A stretch of DNA of 41,464 bases from Patescibacteria group bacterium UBA1372 (GCA_002306295.1 DBRI01000009.1:1-41464); one strand, 5' to 3'; positions 1 through 7,558 are shown, counted from the stretch's first letter. Numbers and translations are program-made. Notes: generated by a model not told the origin, from the letters alone.

Positions 1-1040
1 CAATCAAAATCAACATTAATATCATAACTTACAAATTTATATGCCTTATACCAAACAAACAGTTCATTTATGCTTGGAATCGGTCTGGCACAACTCGGTG
101 TATTAGTTGGCATAGGACTGCTTGTAATTACAGGTGTACTCGTTGCTACTATCAATCTTGCGGTACAATTATCACTCGTTCCACATATACACTCATAGCC
201 AGTTGGTGGTAAAGACGTTGTACATTCGGTCTCGTTTATCGATTTACACAAACTTCCACACCAAGTACAATCATTACTACTGTCACAACTTAATGATATA
301 GTCGGAGTTGGAGTCTTGGTTGCGGTTGGAGTAGGAGTTCTGGTTGGTGTTTGCGTCGGAGTCTTAGTCGCAGTTGGTGTAGGAGTCTTAGTCGCAGTTG
401 GTGTTGCGGTCGCTGTTAATGTTGGAACTCCCGTTGCAGTCGGTGAAACTCCAGCAATTTGAAGAATTGTTGTTGGCAAACCGCCACCAACTTTTTCCAA
501 ACTATAATAAACATCAACACCTTCCGTATTTGTACCATAAACAACATAATCCAAACCACTTATAAATCCTACCTCAGCCGATCCAAAAGCCTTAACTCTA
601 AAACCAAAACTCATAAACGGATCAGCTGGCCCCATCACTCCCGTAATCTGATCTTCTTCTTGACCCACAGCACCAACCACATCCACATATCCATAATCAG
701 GCGTTGTCCCACTATCAATCATCTTTATTCCTGTCCCAAACTTAGTATTTAGATCAACATCCCACGAACCATCAATTTTTTTTAATAACTCTAGTTTATT
801 CCTATCATATCTAAGTCTCTGGTATACTGCTCCAAAACCATTTCCTCCGTCAACCGTTCCCGTCAATACCAATCTAAAAGTTGTTCCTATCCCAACATTA
901 TTCAAACTAACACTCGGAGAAAACTCAACATATACTTTTTCCCCAGTAGCACTTCTCCTCAAATCCTGTTCTTGTCTAACTAACCACACACCCACCCCCA
1001 ATCCAATCATCAAAATCACCAGTACAAACCACTTCTTCAT
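1..1040 (-). CDS. Secreted cohesin-like/dockerin-like protein, partial (C-terminus beyond window)
   Basis: The ATG at 1040 follows a TAGAAT -10 box (1046-1051) with a 5-nt gap, and the frame stays open to the left edge, so the 3' end is missing. Residues 1-23 form an N-terminal membrane anchor or signal (MKKWFVLVILMIGLGVGVWL). Residues about 30-190 resemble a cohesin/CBM-like beta-sandwich, with the segment YDRNKLELL matching the usual YDPxxLE strand. A Thr/Pro linker of TPTATKTP-type repeats follows (about 205-245), then a Cys-rich patch (about 250-290), then the start of a dockerin-like repeat (INELFVWYKAYKF...DINVDFD). The same repeat type ends the protein at 21441-22907. The product is probably cell-surface or extracellular, with a carbohydrate or protein binding role. 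The cohesin call rests on pattern only, and other beta-sandwich adhesin domains are possible. Confidence 0.6.
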   Translation of the reverse strand, partial: MKKWFVLVILMIGLGVGVWLVRQEQDLRRSATGEKVYVEFSPSVSLNNVGIGTTFRLVLTGTVDGGNGFGAVYQRLRYDRNKLELLKKIDGSWDVDLNTKFGTGIKMIDSGTTPDYGYVDVVGAVGQEEDQITGVMGPADPFMSFGFRVKAFGSAEVGFISGLDYVVYGTNTEGVDVYYSLEKVGGGLPTTILQIAGVSPTATGVPTLTATATPTATKTPTPTATKTPTQTPTRTPTPTATKTPTPTISLSCDSSNDCTWCGSLCKSINETECTTSLPPTGYECICGTSDNCTARLIVATSTPVITSSPMPTNTPSCARPIPSINELFVWYKAYKFVSYDINVDFD

Positions 1041-1045
1041 ACTCC

Positions 1046-1051
1046 ATTCTA
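1046..1051 (-). promoter_or_regulatory. -10 box TAGAAT before the cohesin-like gene
   Basis: TAGAAT on the minus strand ends 5 nt before the ATG at 1040. This spacing puts the transcript start at or next to the start codon. Confidence 0.45.
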
Positions 1052-1064
1052 TTGATATTTTTTT

Positions 1065-1961
1065 CTATTTACAATCCCCCACTAGCATTTCCACCACCCT
1101 TTTAGCCACATTTATCCCCGTTGCTTTTTCAAATCCCTTATACTGGCAAGCCCTGTTCACCTCCAATATAAAATTATTTCCCTGCTTGTCTTTCATAATA
1201 TCTATCCCTCCATAATCAAGTTCGCACACTCTGGCCGTTTTTTCCGCCAACATTTTTTCTTCTTCACTTAGTTTCCAGCCTTCTACTTCTCCTCCCAGCG
1301 AAAAATTACTTCTAAATTCACTTCCCTTAGCACTCCTCTTCATTCCCCCAATTGCTCTTCCTCCCACCACTACCACTCTCAAATCCCAACCAACTGGTAA
1401 AAATTTCTGCCACAAATACATTCCCAGGTTTTTCTCTTCCATACTATATATATAAGCTTCCAAATTCTCTCGGTTATCAATCTTAACTACACTTTTTCCT
1501 TGAAATCCAAACGCATGCTTACAAATTACCGGATACTCAAAATTATAATTCAGCACATCTTCTTTTTTATAAAACACTCTTGTCTCCACTACCGGTATCT
1601 CATTCAACCCAAACACTCCGTGCTGTAATATTTTATCCATCCTTTCCCACTTCAAATAGCTCTCCCAGTTTACACAAAATACACCCTTACTTTTACAAAT
1701 TTCAATCAAGGTATTTCTGGCAGATATATATTTCCCGCTTTTTGTTCCCGCTACTCTAAACCAAATTCCACTTACGTCCTCAAAATTTACCTCTTCTCCT
1801 CTCAAAAACACTTTTCCTCCCTGACTGCCAAATTCAAAACCCATCTCGTTATACAAATAATGTCCCACTTCCACCCCCGCTTTTTCGGCTTCTTTCTTCA
1901 TTCTACCCACTTCATACTTACTCTGAGCTGCCGATAAAGTAAACACAATTATTTTTTTCAC
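1065..1961 (-). CDS. RimK-like ATP-grasp amidoligase (second of pair)
   Basis: About 299 residues with an ATP-grasp fold like the RimK/glutathione synthetase group, which ligates an amino acid to a carboxylate using ATP. The sequence shows an N-terminal pre-ATP-grasp domain (KKIIVFTLSAAQSKYE), then YPVICKHAFGFQGKSVV (ATP-binding lysine and glycine-rich loop), LPVGWDLRVVVVGG, KRSAKGSEFRSNFSLGG, and the metal-binding end FILEVNRACQYKGFEKATG. The longest frame begins with TTG at 1976, but a GGGGAG Shine-Dalgarno (1969-1974) lies 7 nt before the GTG at 1961. That GTG overlaps the upstream stop as GTGA, so I chose it; the ATG at 1967 is the alternative. It is translationally coupled to the paralogue at 1958-2917. 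The substrate is unknown. Confidence 0.8.
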   Translation of the reverse strand: MKKIIVFTLSAAQSKYEVGRMKKEAEKAGVEVGHYLYNEMGFEFGSQGGKVFLRGEEVNFEDVSGIWFRVAGTKSGKYISARNTLIEICKSKGVFCVNWESYLKWERMDKILQHGVFGLNEIPVVETRVFYKKEDVLNYNFEYPVICKHAFGFQGKSVVKIDNRENLEAYIYSMEEKNLGMYLWQKFLPVGWDLRVVVVGGRAIGGMKRSAKGSEFRSNFSLGGEVEGWKLSEEEKMLAEKTARVCELDYGGIDIMKDKQGNNFILEVNRACQYKGFEKATGINVAKRVVEMLVGDCK

Positions 1962-2917
1962 ATCCATTCTCCCCAATTTTTCTTATATTTACTAATTTCT
2001 AAACCTTCCAAAAACTTTACAATTTCCATTGGCACATCTATTCCGGTTGCTTTCATAAATCCTGCAAATTGAGGTCCTTTGTTCACCTCCCACACTACTG
2101 GTCTATTTTTATCAAAATTTCTAAACGCCACATCCACACCAGCCACCATCAGTCCACATTTATGTGCCGCCCTTACCGCTATCTTTTTCACCTCTTCACT
2201 TAATTCTGCCACTTCTACCTTCCCCCCTGCCGAATAATTGTTTCTAAATTCTCCCTTACTTTGACTACTTCTCTTCATTACCCCCAGTACTTTCTCACCC
2301 AACACCAATACTCTATAGTCTCCATCATTTTCTATATATTCCTGAGCCATAAATCTTCTTCCCTCACTAATTTCTACCGGTCTCAAACTGGCTACCAAAC
2401 TATCCAGTTCCATCTGGTTGTCTACTTTATATACTCTCGTTCCTCTGTCACCACCGCTTCCCTTAATAATAAAAGGAAATTTAAAATAATCACCAGCTTC
2501 TTGCCTCAAAAACTGCAAACTGCCATAAATGCTTCTGGGTACATCAATTCCTTCTTTTTTAAGCCTTAACATTTGCCAGGCCTTCAAAGCCAAAGATGGT
2601 TTCCCCTTCCACACCAACGGATCTACTACTACTGTTTTATTTTTATCAACCGCATCTAATATCAAACCCACCTCTTCCCAGTGCTTACCCGTTGTTCTAA
2701 AAAAACAAACATCAAATAGTACGGACAGGTCTTGATCTGTCCCTCTATTTTCCAAATTCTCATTTCTAATTTTCACTTGGTAGTTATTCGTATCAAAAAA
2801 AACTCTATTGTACGACACCAGTTCTACATCCACTCCCAGCTTAGTCCCTGCCCTTCTAATCATACTTAAGTGTTTACTTACTTTTCCTCCAAAAAATATT
2901 CCTATTTTTTTAGTCAT
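1958..2917 (-). CDS. RimK-like ATP-grasp amidoligase (first of pair)
   Basis: A 319-residue paralogue of the next gene downstream. The N-terminus GIFFGGKVSKHLSMIRRAG is the pre-ATP-grasp domain. The ATP-grasp core shows FPFIIKGSGGDRGTRVY (P-loop-like glycine loop), FMAQEYIENDGDYRVLVLG, KRSSQSKGEFRNNYSAGG, and the metal-binding VVWEVNKGPQFAGFMKATG (Glu and Asn ligands). The family makes amide bonds between a carboxylate and an amine through an acyl-phosphate. With its neighbours it forms the cluster of three ATP-grasp proteins, a retropepsin and a 7TM protein. The gap to the upstream gene is 51 nt and holds a GC-rich inverted repeat (2951-2970). The two ligases share the YSxGG and GIDV signatures but differ enough to suggest different substrates. 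Confidence 0.82.
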   Translation of the reverse strand: MTKKIGIFFGGKVSKHLSMIRRAGTKLGVDVELVSYNRVFFDTNNYQVKIRNENLENRGTDQDLSVLFDVCFFRTTGKHWEEVGLILDAVDKNKTVVVDPLVWKGKPSLALKAWQMLRLKKEGIDVPRSIYGSLQFLRQEAGDYFKFPFIIKGSGGDRGTRVYKVDNQMELDSLVASLRPVEISEGRRFMAQEYIENDGDYRVLVLGEKVLGVMKRSSQSKGEFRNNYSAGGKVEVAELSEEVKKIAVRAAHKCGLMVAGVDVAFRNFDKNRPVVWEVNKGPQFAGFMKATGIDVPMEIVKFLEGLEISKYKKNWGEWM

Positions 2918-2950
2918 CTTTACTTTTAATTCAATTTCTAATAACTGACT

Positions 2951-2970
2951 ACCCCGCCACGGCGTGGGTC
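2951..2970 (+). repeat. GC-rich imperfect inverted repeat in the ligase operon
   Basis: ACCCCGCCACGGCGTGGGTC can fold into a short hairpin. It lies between the ATP-grasp-retropepsin stop and the next ATG, and runs 2 bases into the upstream stop region. It may be a REP-type element or an attenuator. Confidence 0.4.
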
Positions 2971-4390
2971 ATTTCTTTTTTAACTTTTTATTTACCCTGA
3001 GTTTTATCGAAGGGACTATTTTCTTACCTACTTTAGCTGTATCCACAGCCGATATCAAAAATCCTTTCAGATCTTTTCTACCTATTAATACTTTAGTTCT
3101 TAATTTTTTTCTACTAGCCACACTCACAGCCGTCTCAATTCTTTTTCCTTTAAGCCAAAAAGTTAAGCTCACCACCGGTCTCTCCTTGCTCTTTCCCAAA
3201 GCCGACCTATAGTGTCTATAGTACAATACATTGCCTTCTTCAAGAAGCCCCAATTCTTTTGCCAAATCCTCATCTATTGAACTCCTAAAAGCTCCTGTAT
3301 CTATCTTTGCTCTCACCTCAACCGCTCTCTTCTTTTTATTTTTAATTCCCACTGTTTTACTTTTACCCAAATTGACCTTAATCGTTTCCAGTGGGTTTAC
3401 TACCAATCCTTGTCCATTGCTTTTAGCTTCCACTTTCTCCCAAAAATCTTCTGCAAACAAATATTTTGCCAAATTCACACCATGGTCTACCCCTTTTACT
3501 TTGATTCCCTCCACTCTCCTTATTCTACCTTTTAGTCCTGCTTTATTGCATATTTGTATTGACAATCCGGGTCTGGCATTCAATTCCAGTACCACTGGTC
3601 CCTTTTCTTTATCTAGTACCACGTCCACTCCCATAAAACCCAATCCCGGCACTGCTTCCTGACACTTAACCGCCGTTTCCAATATTTCCCTCCAATAAGG
3701 AATTTTTATTCCATTAGCTTTAATCTGTTTCTTTTTATTAAAATCATATATTTTGCTTATCACTTCACTTTTTCCCGATACTGCATAAGTACTTATCCCG
3801 GTTGCCAAATCAAGTCCCAAGCCTATTGCCCCTTGTTGTAAGTTCGATTTACCTCCTGATTTTTCCGTCGGCACCCTTAGCATTGCCATCAATGGTACTT
3901 TGTTATAAACCACCACTCTTACATCTGGTGTCCCCGATCTGGTCAAACTCAAGAACTTTGGATGAATTTTAATTCTTTCTTCTACTATTACTCCGTCTTT
4001 CATCCCATATAAACTATAAACTCCTGACAATATTTCCTTTGAGTGTAGTTTAAGGTCAGATTCACTCACCATCTCTCCATCCATTTTTCTCCACTCTCCG
4101 GCTAGCTTTGCTCTTTTTCTCACCATAATTACTCCCTCACCTCCGTATCCCGACACTGGTTTAACTACAAAATTTCCTTCCAGCTTTAGCCAATCAAAAT
4201 TTTCTACTTCCTCTTCGCTTCTAAATCTGGCGATCAATTCAGGCACACTTACCCCTGCCTTTCTTAGCTTATTTTTTGTCAGCCACTTACTATCGGCAAT
4301 CGTTCTGGCTTTCGGACTATTCTTCTTAAGATAGGTCTTATTTCTCTCATTTTTTGTCAAAAATTGCTTATAATCCTTTAATCTAATCAT
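2969..4390 (-). CDS. ATP-grasp (alpha-L-glutamate ligase-like) fused to RimB-type retropepsin
   Basis: 473 residues with two domains. Residues about 1-310 are an ATP-grasp of the alpha-L-glutamate-ligase-like type: GNFVVKPVSGYGGEGVIMV (ATP-binding lysine and glycine loop), GTPDVRVVVYNKVPLMAMLR, GAIGLGLDLATGIS, and the metal site GPVVLELNARPGLSIQICN. Residues about 345-460 are a retropepsin-like aspartic protease domain (the former ATP-dependent zinc protease/RimB family). Its active-site motif is IDTGAFRSSI, with D364-T-G-A, followed by LIGRKDLKGFLI. In well-studied bacteria the ligase and protease are separate neighbouring genes. Fusion in one chain suggests that tag addition and tag removal or processing are coupled. 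The last residues (VPSIKLRV) come from a short repeat at 2995-3014. The gene lies 72 nt after the 7TM gene. Confidence 0.85.
   Translation of the reverse strand: MIRLKDYKQFLTKNERNKTYLKKNSPKARTIADSKWLTKNKLRKAGVSVPELIARFRSEEEVENFDWLKLEGNFVVKPVSGYGGEGVIMVRKRAKLAGEWRKMDGEMVSESDLKLHSKEILSGVYSLYGMKDGVIVEERIKIHPKFLSLTRSGTPDVRVVVYNKVPLMAMLRVPTEKSGGKSNLQQGAIGLGLDLATGISTYAVSGKSEVISKIYDFNKKKQIKANGIKIPYWREILETAVKCQEAVPGLGFMGVDVVLDKEKGPVVLELNARPGLSIQICNKAGLKGRIRRVEGIKVKGVDHGVNLAKYLFAEDFWEKVEAKSNGQGLVVNPLETIKVNLGKSKTVGIKNKKKRAVEVRAKIDTGAFRSSIDEDLAKELGLLEEGNVLYYRHYRSALGKSKERPVVSLTFWLKGKRIETAVSVASRKKLRTKVLIGRKDLKGFLISAVDTAKVGKKIVPSIKLRVNKKLKKK
2995..3014 (+). repeat. CCCTGAG...CGAAGGG hairpin repeat inside the retropepsin C-terminus
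   Basis: CCCTGAGTTTTATCGAAGGG is an imperfect inverted repeat of a dispersed type. It is read in frame on the minus strand as part of VPSIKLRV. Confidence 0.45.
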
Positions 4391-4462
4391 GTTTTTTAAG
4401 TTTTGAATTTTGGGTTTTGAACATTTGATATTGTTTAGAGTTTAGAGTTTAGTGCTTAGAAT

Positions 4463-5371
4463 TTAATTCCGTATTGCTTTTGCAAATCTTTTAAATTCAC
4501 TAAACCTAATCCCCTGATAACTTCCCACCCACATGTTTACTATTAACACTAACAGTATAGTCACTTCCGGAAACAACAATACTTTTTCCTGCACAAAGGA
4601 CACATTCATTATTACCGCTCCAAAAATAGATAAAAGCAATGTTCCGATTGTTAACTTCTTTGCTTCTTTTTTGCTTTTAGCCAGTTGTGTCCTCACAAAA
4701 TCTTCTGCCAACATCACCATAAACATAATTGGAAATATTGAAATCTGGGAAATATCAATAAATTTTAAATTTGAAGTCACAAACATCAATAATGCCGCCA
4801 CCAAGCTTACGAAGGTTAAATTAATCGATCTACTTGGCCAATAGTGCAATTTCAATCTCGATGTCAGCATTCTTCCCAAAAGCGACATCGCTAAAATCGC
4901 CACAAATAAAAGTAAACCTCCGGCAATCCCCGTATTCAAAAAGGTAACTGCCATCATTGTTGGTGTAAAAATCCCATAGCCTGTTAATCCAAAAATATAA
5001 TGCAATATCGACACAATTGTCGCAATCAATGGCAAAAGAAATACCAATACCATCGTGCTTGCCGGCACCCCTCTTTCAATTGCCCACCTAATCATTTTTC
5101 TAAAAGTATTTATCCCATTCCAGCTCCCCACTTCTTGTTTATTCAACACTTCTACCAATCTAGATTGTGTCCCCACATCCTTTGGTTCTGTAATATTACT
5201 TTTATCTTCAGATGGCATTTCTATCATCACTTCACTTATTGGTAACACCACCTCAATCTCAGTCTCGCCAACACCAGTCACTTCTTGTGCCAAACTTTCT
5301 TTATATCCAAATCCCACCAACCATATAGCCAACCCTACCAAACACACCACTCCCCAAATTCTTAGTTTCAT
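4463..5371 (-). CDS. 7TM protein of the transglutaminase-associated family (amidoligase partner)
   Basis: 302 residues. There is an N-terminal signal peptide (IWGVVCLVGLAIWLVGFGYKESLAQ), an extracytoplasmic stretch of about 80 residues, then about seven membrane segments from residue 105. The segment LTGYGIFTPTMMAVTFLNTG is a close match to the hallmark FGIYTPLLLALAF region of the domain usually fused to an inactive transglutaminase. In known operons this domain sits beside an alpha-L-glutamate-ligase-like ATP-grasp and a RimB-type protease, exactly the downstream neighbours here. Unlike the usual long fusion, no transglutaminase half is present; only a short linker precedes the helices. It is the first gene of the putative operon, with -10 TAGAAT at 5378-5383, 6 nt before the ATG. 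The role is inferred: a membrane platform or exporter for the tagged product. Confidence 0.75.
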   Translation of the reverse strand: MKLRIWGVVCLVGLAIWLVGFGYKESLAQEVTGVGETEIEVVLPISEVMIEMPSEDKSNITEPKDVGTQSRLVEVLNKQEVGSWNGINTFRKMIRWAIERGVPASTMVLVFLLPLIATIVSILHYIFGLTGYGIFTPTMMAVTFLNTGIAGGLLLFVAILAMSLLGRMLTSRLKLHYWPSRSINLTFVSLVAALLMFVTSNLKFIDISQISIFPIMFMVMLAEDFVRTQLAKSKKEAKKLTIGTLLLSIFGAVIMNVSFVQEKVLLFPEVTILLVLIVNMWVGSYQGIRFSEFKRFAKAIRN

Positions 5372-5377
5372 AGCCGT

Positions 5378-5383
5378 ATTCTA
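5378..5383 (-). promoter_or_regulatory. -10 box TAGAAT of the amidoligase operon
   Basis: TAGAAT on the minus strand ends 6 nt before the ATG at 5371. It is divergent from the pilin operon promoter at 5467-5472, and both share the 106-bp intergenic region. Confidence 0.5.
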
Positions 5384-5466
5384 TCATAAACCCTAATATT
5401 TTTTGTCCCGCACAAATCGGCAAAACTCTCAAATAATCCTATCTGGATTCTCAACACTCTTTTGTT

Positions 5467-5472
5467 TATAAT
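5467..5472 (+). promoter_or_regulatory. -10 box TATAAT of the pilin cluster
   Basis: A perfect TATAAT ends 5 nt before the ATG at 5478, implying a leaderless transcript. I saw no convincing TTGACA at the usual distance. Confidence 0.55.
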
Positions 5473-5477
5473 ATAGT

Positions 5478-5813
5478 ATGCTAAATCTCTTAGCCAAAGT
5501 TGATATCGGTGAAAAAGTCCAGATTAGAGACGGTGTTTCTGTAGCCTCAACCTACACAGACTTTGGTACCCTTATTTCCCTCTTCGTTAAAAATTCCATT
5601 ACTGTTGCCGGTATTATCTTTGTCATTCTCCTTATTTTTGGCGGTTTTAGCTTTATTATGGCCGCCGGCGGCAACGATCCCAAAAAAACCCAACAAGCCA
5701 GTCAAACTATCACTGCCGCTCTAATTGGTTTTGTGGTAGTTTTTCTTTCCTATGCTATCATTCAATTAATTGAAACCATTACCGGTTTACAAATTTTAAA
5801 TCCAAATTCATAA
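5478..5813 (+). CDS. T4SS pilin-like protein 1 (VirB2/TrbC-like)
   Basis: 111 residues. The protein has an N-terminal polar segment, a first helix (SITVAGIIFVILLIFGGFSFIMAAGG, about 38-62), a short charged turn DPKKTQQA, and a second helix (about 72-100). This two-helix layout with a GG/GD-KK turn is that of the type IV secretion pilin group that includes VirB2/TrbC and the T4SS_pilin family of CPR genomes. It is the first of six such genes, followed after 2 nt by the next. No Shine-Dalgarno is seen, and the -10 box abuts the ATG. There is no clear cleavable signal peptide; membrane insertion would expose one face for assembly. Confidence 0.75.
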   Translation: MLNLLAKVDIGEKVQIRDGVSVASTYTDFGTLISLFVKNSITVAGIIFVILLIFGGFSFIMAAGGNDPKKTQQASQTITAALIGFVVVFLSYAIIQLIETITGLQILNPNS

Positions 5814-5815
5814 AT

Positions 5816-6151
5816 ATGCTTCAACTTTTTGGAAATATCAAACCTCCTCCCGGAATAAGTCAATTTTCCGGTGGTTCACAAGGTGGCATAGTTTTCATTT
5901 TTCTCAACAACATTCTCAAGCTTTTAGGATTTATTGCTGGTATTTATGCTTTATTTCAAATCATTATAGCTGGCTATACTTATATTAGTGCCGCTGGTGA
6001 TCCCAAAAAAAACGAACAAGCCTGGGCTATGATCTGGCAAAGTCTTTTAGGTTTACTAGTCGTTGCCGCTGCCTTTACCGTCGCCGCTGTAGTTGGTAAA
6101 TTATTAAAAATTGATATCACCAATCCCATTATCTATGGACCAAACCAATAA
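5816..6151 (+). CDS. T4SS pilin-like protein 2
   Basis: 111 residues with the same two-helix plan: helix 1 (IVFIFLNNILKLLGFIAGIYALFQIIIAGYTYISAAG), turn DPKKNEQAWAM, helix 2 (IWQSLLGLLVVAAAFTVAAVVGKLL). The Gly/Ala-rich second helix suits tight packing in a pilus. It starts 2 nt after the previous stop and its end overlaps the next gene by 17 nt, so it sits in the middle of an operon. Confidence 0.72.
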   Translation: MLQLFGNIKPPPGISQFSGGSQGGIVFIFLNNILKLLGFIAGIYALFQIIIAGYTYISAAGDPKKNEQAWAMIWQSLLGLLVVAAAFTVAAVVGKLLKIDITNPIIYGPNQ

Positions 6152-6503
6152 ACTAATCGCTCAAGTACAAATGCCCTCATTAGAAGGACCAGGCATTATT
6201 CCCAATCCAAACAACCCAATTGAAAATCTCGATCAAATTTTAAGTACCTTAATTGGTTTTCTTTCTATTCTTGCCATTCTTTGGTTTACCATTCAAACCA
6301 TTTTTGCCGGTTACAAATATCTTTCTTCTCATGGTGACAAAGGTAAAATCGAAGAAGCTGGCCGTAGTATTACCAACAATCTTTTAGGTTTAGCTATTGC
6401 CGTTTTTGCCATCTTTCTGGTTGCCTTTATTGGTCGAATTCTTGGTTTAGGTAATATTATGGATTTACCAACCTTATTTAACAGTTTAATTAGCAACCCT
6501 TAA
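6135..6503 (+). CDS. T4SS pilin-like protein 3
   Basis: 122 residues from the ATG at 6135 (MDQTNKLIAQVQMP), preferred over the TTG at 6111. It overlaps the upstream gene by 17 nt. Helix 1 (LSTLIGFLSILAILWFTIQTIFAGYKYLSSHG), turn GDKGKIEEAGRS, helix 2 (ITNNLLGLAIAVFAIFLVAFIGRILG). The turn motif is shared with pilins 4 and 5. The stop is followed directly by the next ATG with no spacer. Confidence 0.7.
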   Translation: MDQTNKLIAQVQMPSLEGPGIIPNPNNPIENLDQILSTLIGFLSILAILWFTIQTIFAGYKYLSSHGDKGKIEEAGRSITNNLLGLAIAVFAIFLVAFIGRILGLGNIMDLPTLFNSLISNP

Positions 6504-6881
6504 ATGAATCCAATTTACGCTATCGAAAATCCTATTGTACCTCAAGGTGACACCTGGCTTTCCAACCCTGAAACTTTTATAAGCAATTTCATCAGCACAC
6601 TATTTACTCTCTTTCTAGTTATTACTGTTATCTACTTTGTAGTTAACATTTTCCAAGCTGGTCATAAATATATTCTTTCCAAAGGAGACAAAAACAAAGC
6701 CCAGGAAGTCAATGAACATCTTACTTATGCTTTCATTGGTGTCTTCGTTATCTTTGCCGTTTTTGCTCTACTCAAACTTATTGGATTTATCTTTGGTATC
6801 GAAGGCCTAGAAAATTTACAGCTTACCTGGCCAAGCCTCGGAGGCTCCACTCCTCAAGTAGATTATGGACCAAGAGTTTAA
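6504..6881 (+). CDS. T4SS pilin-like protein 4
   Basis: 125 residues. Helix 1 (FISTLFTLFLVITVIYFVVNIFQAGHKYILSKG), turn GDKNKAQEVNEH, helix 2 (LTYAFIGVFVIFAVFALLKLIGFIFG), and a longer polar tail ending VDYGPRV. The ATG begins at the base after the previous stop (TAAATG). It is less Gly-rich than pilins 1-2, so it may be a minor or capping subunit; that is inference. Confidence 0.7.
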   Translation: MNPIYAIENPIVPQGDTWLSNPETFISNFISTLFTLFLVITVIYFVVNIFQAGHKYILSKGDKNKAQEVNEHLTYAFIGVFVIFAVFALLKLIGFIFGIEGLENLQLTWPSLGGSTPQVDYGPRV

Positions 6882-6963
6882 CCAAATACCAACCTCTTCC
6901 CATCTCCAATAATTTTTGATAAAATAATCCATTAATTAAATTAAAAGTTAAATTACACTAAAA

Positions 6964-7302
6964 ATGAATCTCGTCAAACCAGCTTTAGCCCAAATAAAAT
7001 TAGAACCAAAGGGAACAGATTTTGACTCTTTACCCAATATTACTATACCAGGCATCGTATCAGGCGCCATTAATCTGGTTCTGGTACTAGCCGCCCTAGT
7101 TTTCTTCTTTATGCTTGTTTGGGGTGGTGTTCGCTGGATTATGTCTCAGGGAGACAAAGGTAATGTCGAAAATGCCAGAAATCAAATTACTAATGCTTTA
7201 ATTGGTTTGGCTATCATCTTTGCCGCTTGGGCTATTATGAAATTGATTGAAACACTATTTGGTGTCAGTATCTTCAATCTCTCCATTCCTACTTTTCTCT
7301 AA
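6964..7302 (+). CDS. T4SS pilin-like protein 5
   Basis: 112 residues. Helix 1 (GAINLVLVLAALVFFFMLVWGGVRWIMSQG), turn GDKGNVENARNQ, helix 2 (ITNALIGLAIIFAAWAIMKLIETLFGVSIF). The end of helix 2 (KLIETLFGVSIF) resembles pilin 1 (QLIETITGLQIL), suggesting a recent paralogue pair. It is separated from pilin 4 by 82 nt, with only a weak -10-like TACACT 4 nt before the ATG. A strong terminator follows at 7323-7348, so this is probably the last gene of the first pilin transcript. Confidence 0.72.
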   Translation: MNLVKPALAQIKLEPKGTDFDSLPNITIPGIVSGAINLVLVLAALVFFFMLVWGGVRWIMSQGDKGNVENARNQITNALIGLAIIFAAWAIMKLIETLFGVSIFNLSIPTFL

Positions 7303-7322
7303 TCTTAATTTAAGCTAAATTC

Positions 7323-7348
7323 AACCCCGGCTGCCTGCCGGGGTTTTT
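7323..7348 (+). terminator. Rho-independent terminator after pilin 5
   Basis: A GC-rich hairpin with arms AACCCCGGC (7323-7331) and GCCGGGGTT (7337-7345) and a 5-nt loop, running into a T tract (7344-7348). It is well placed 21 nt after the pilin 5 stop. Confidence 0.85.
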
Positions 7349-7350
7349 CG

Positions 7351-7401
7351 TATCTTTAGCTAAAATTTGAAGACGAAGACACCAAATTTTGTCTAAAGAT
7401 A
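7351..7401. repeat. Imperfect long inverted repeat in the pilin intergenic region
   Basis: TATCTTTAG (7351-7359) pairs with CTAAAGATA (7393-7401), and AAAATTTG (7362-7369) pairs with CAAATTTT (7383-7390). A second GC hairpin, ACCCCGA...TCGGGGT, follows at about 7404-7433. This 261-bp stretch (7303-7563) holds no gene. Confidence 0.5.
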
Positions 7402-7552
7402 CAACCCCGAACGAACGTAGTGAACATCGGGGTAATTCTTTAGATATAAAAATCTTTTTATTTTATCTCTTAAATAAAGTTGTTTAAATATTTGAGTTTT
7501 TGTATTTAATATTTGTCTAGAATTTAGAGTTTAGGATTTAGAATTTAAATTG

Positions 7553-7558
7553 TATAAT
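7553..7558 (+). promoter_or_regulatory. -10 box TATAAT before pilin 6
   Basis: A perfect TATAAT ends 5 nt before the ATG at 7564, so pilin 6 begins a new transcript after the terminator. Confidence 0.55.

Noticed and set aside
301..420. Tandem DNA repeat array (GTTGGAGTAGG type)
   Set aside because: It encodes the TPTATKTP Thr/Pro linker of a secreted protein. It is an ordinary low-complexity linker rather than an independent element.
459..752. 97-residue plus-strand ORF
   Set aside because: It is antisense to the cohesin-like protein, which has a better promoter, signal peptide and domain structure.
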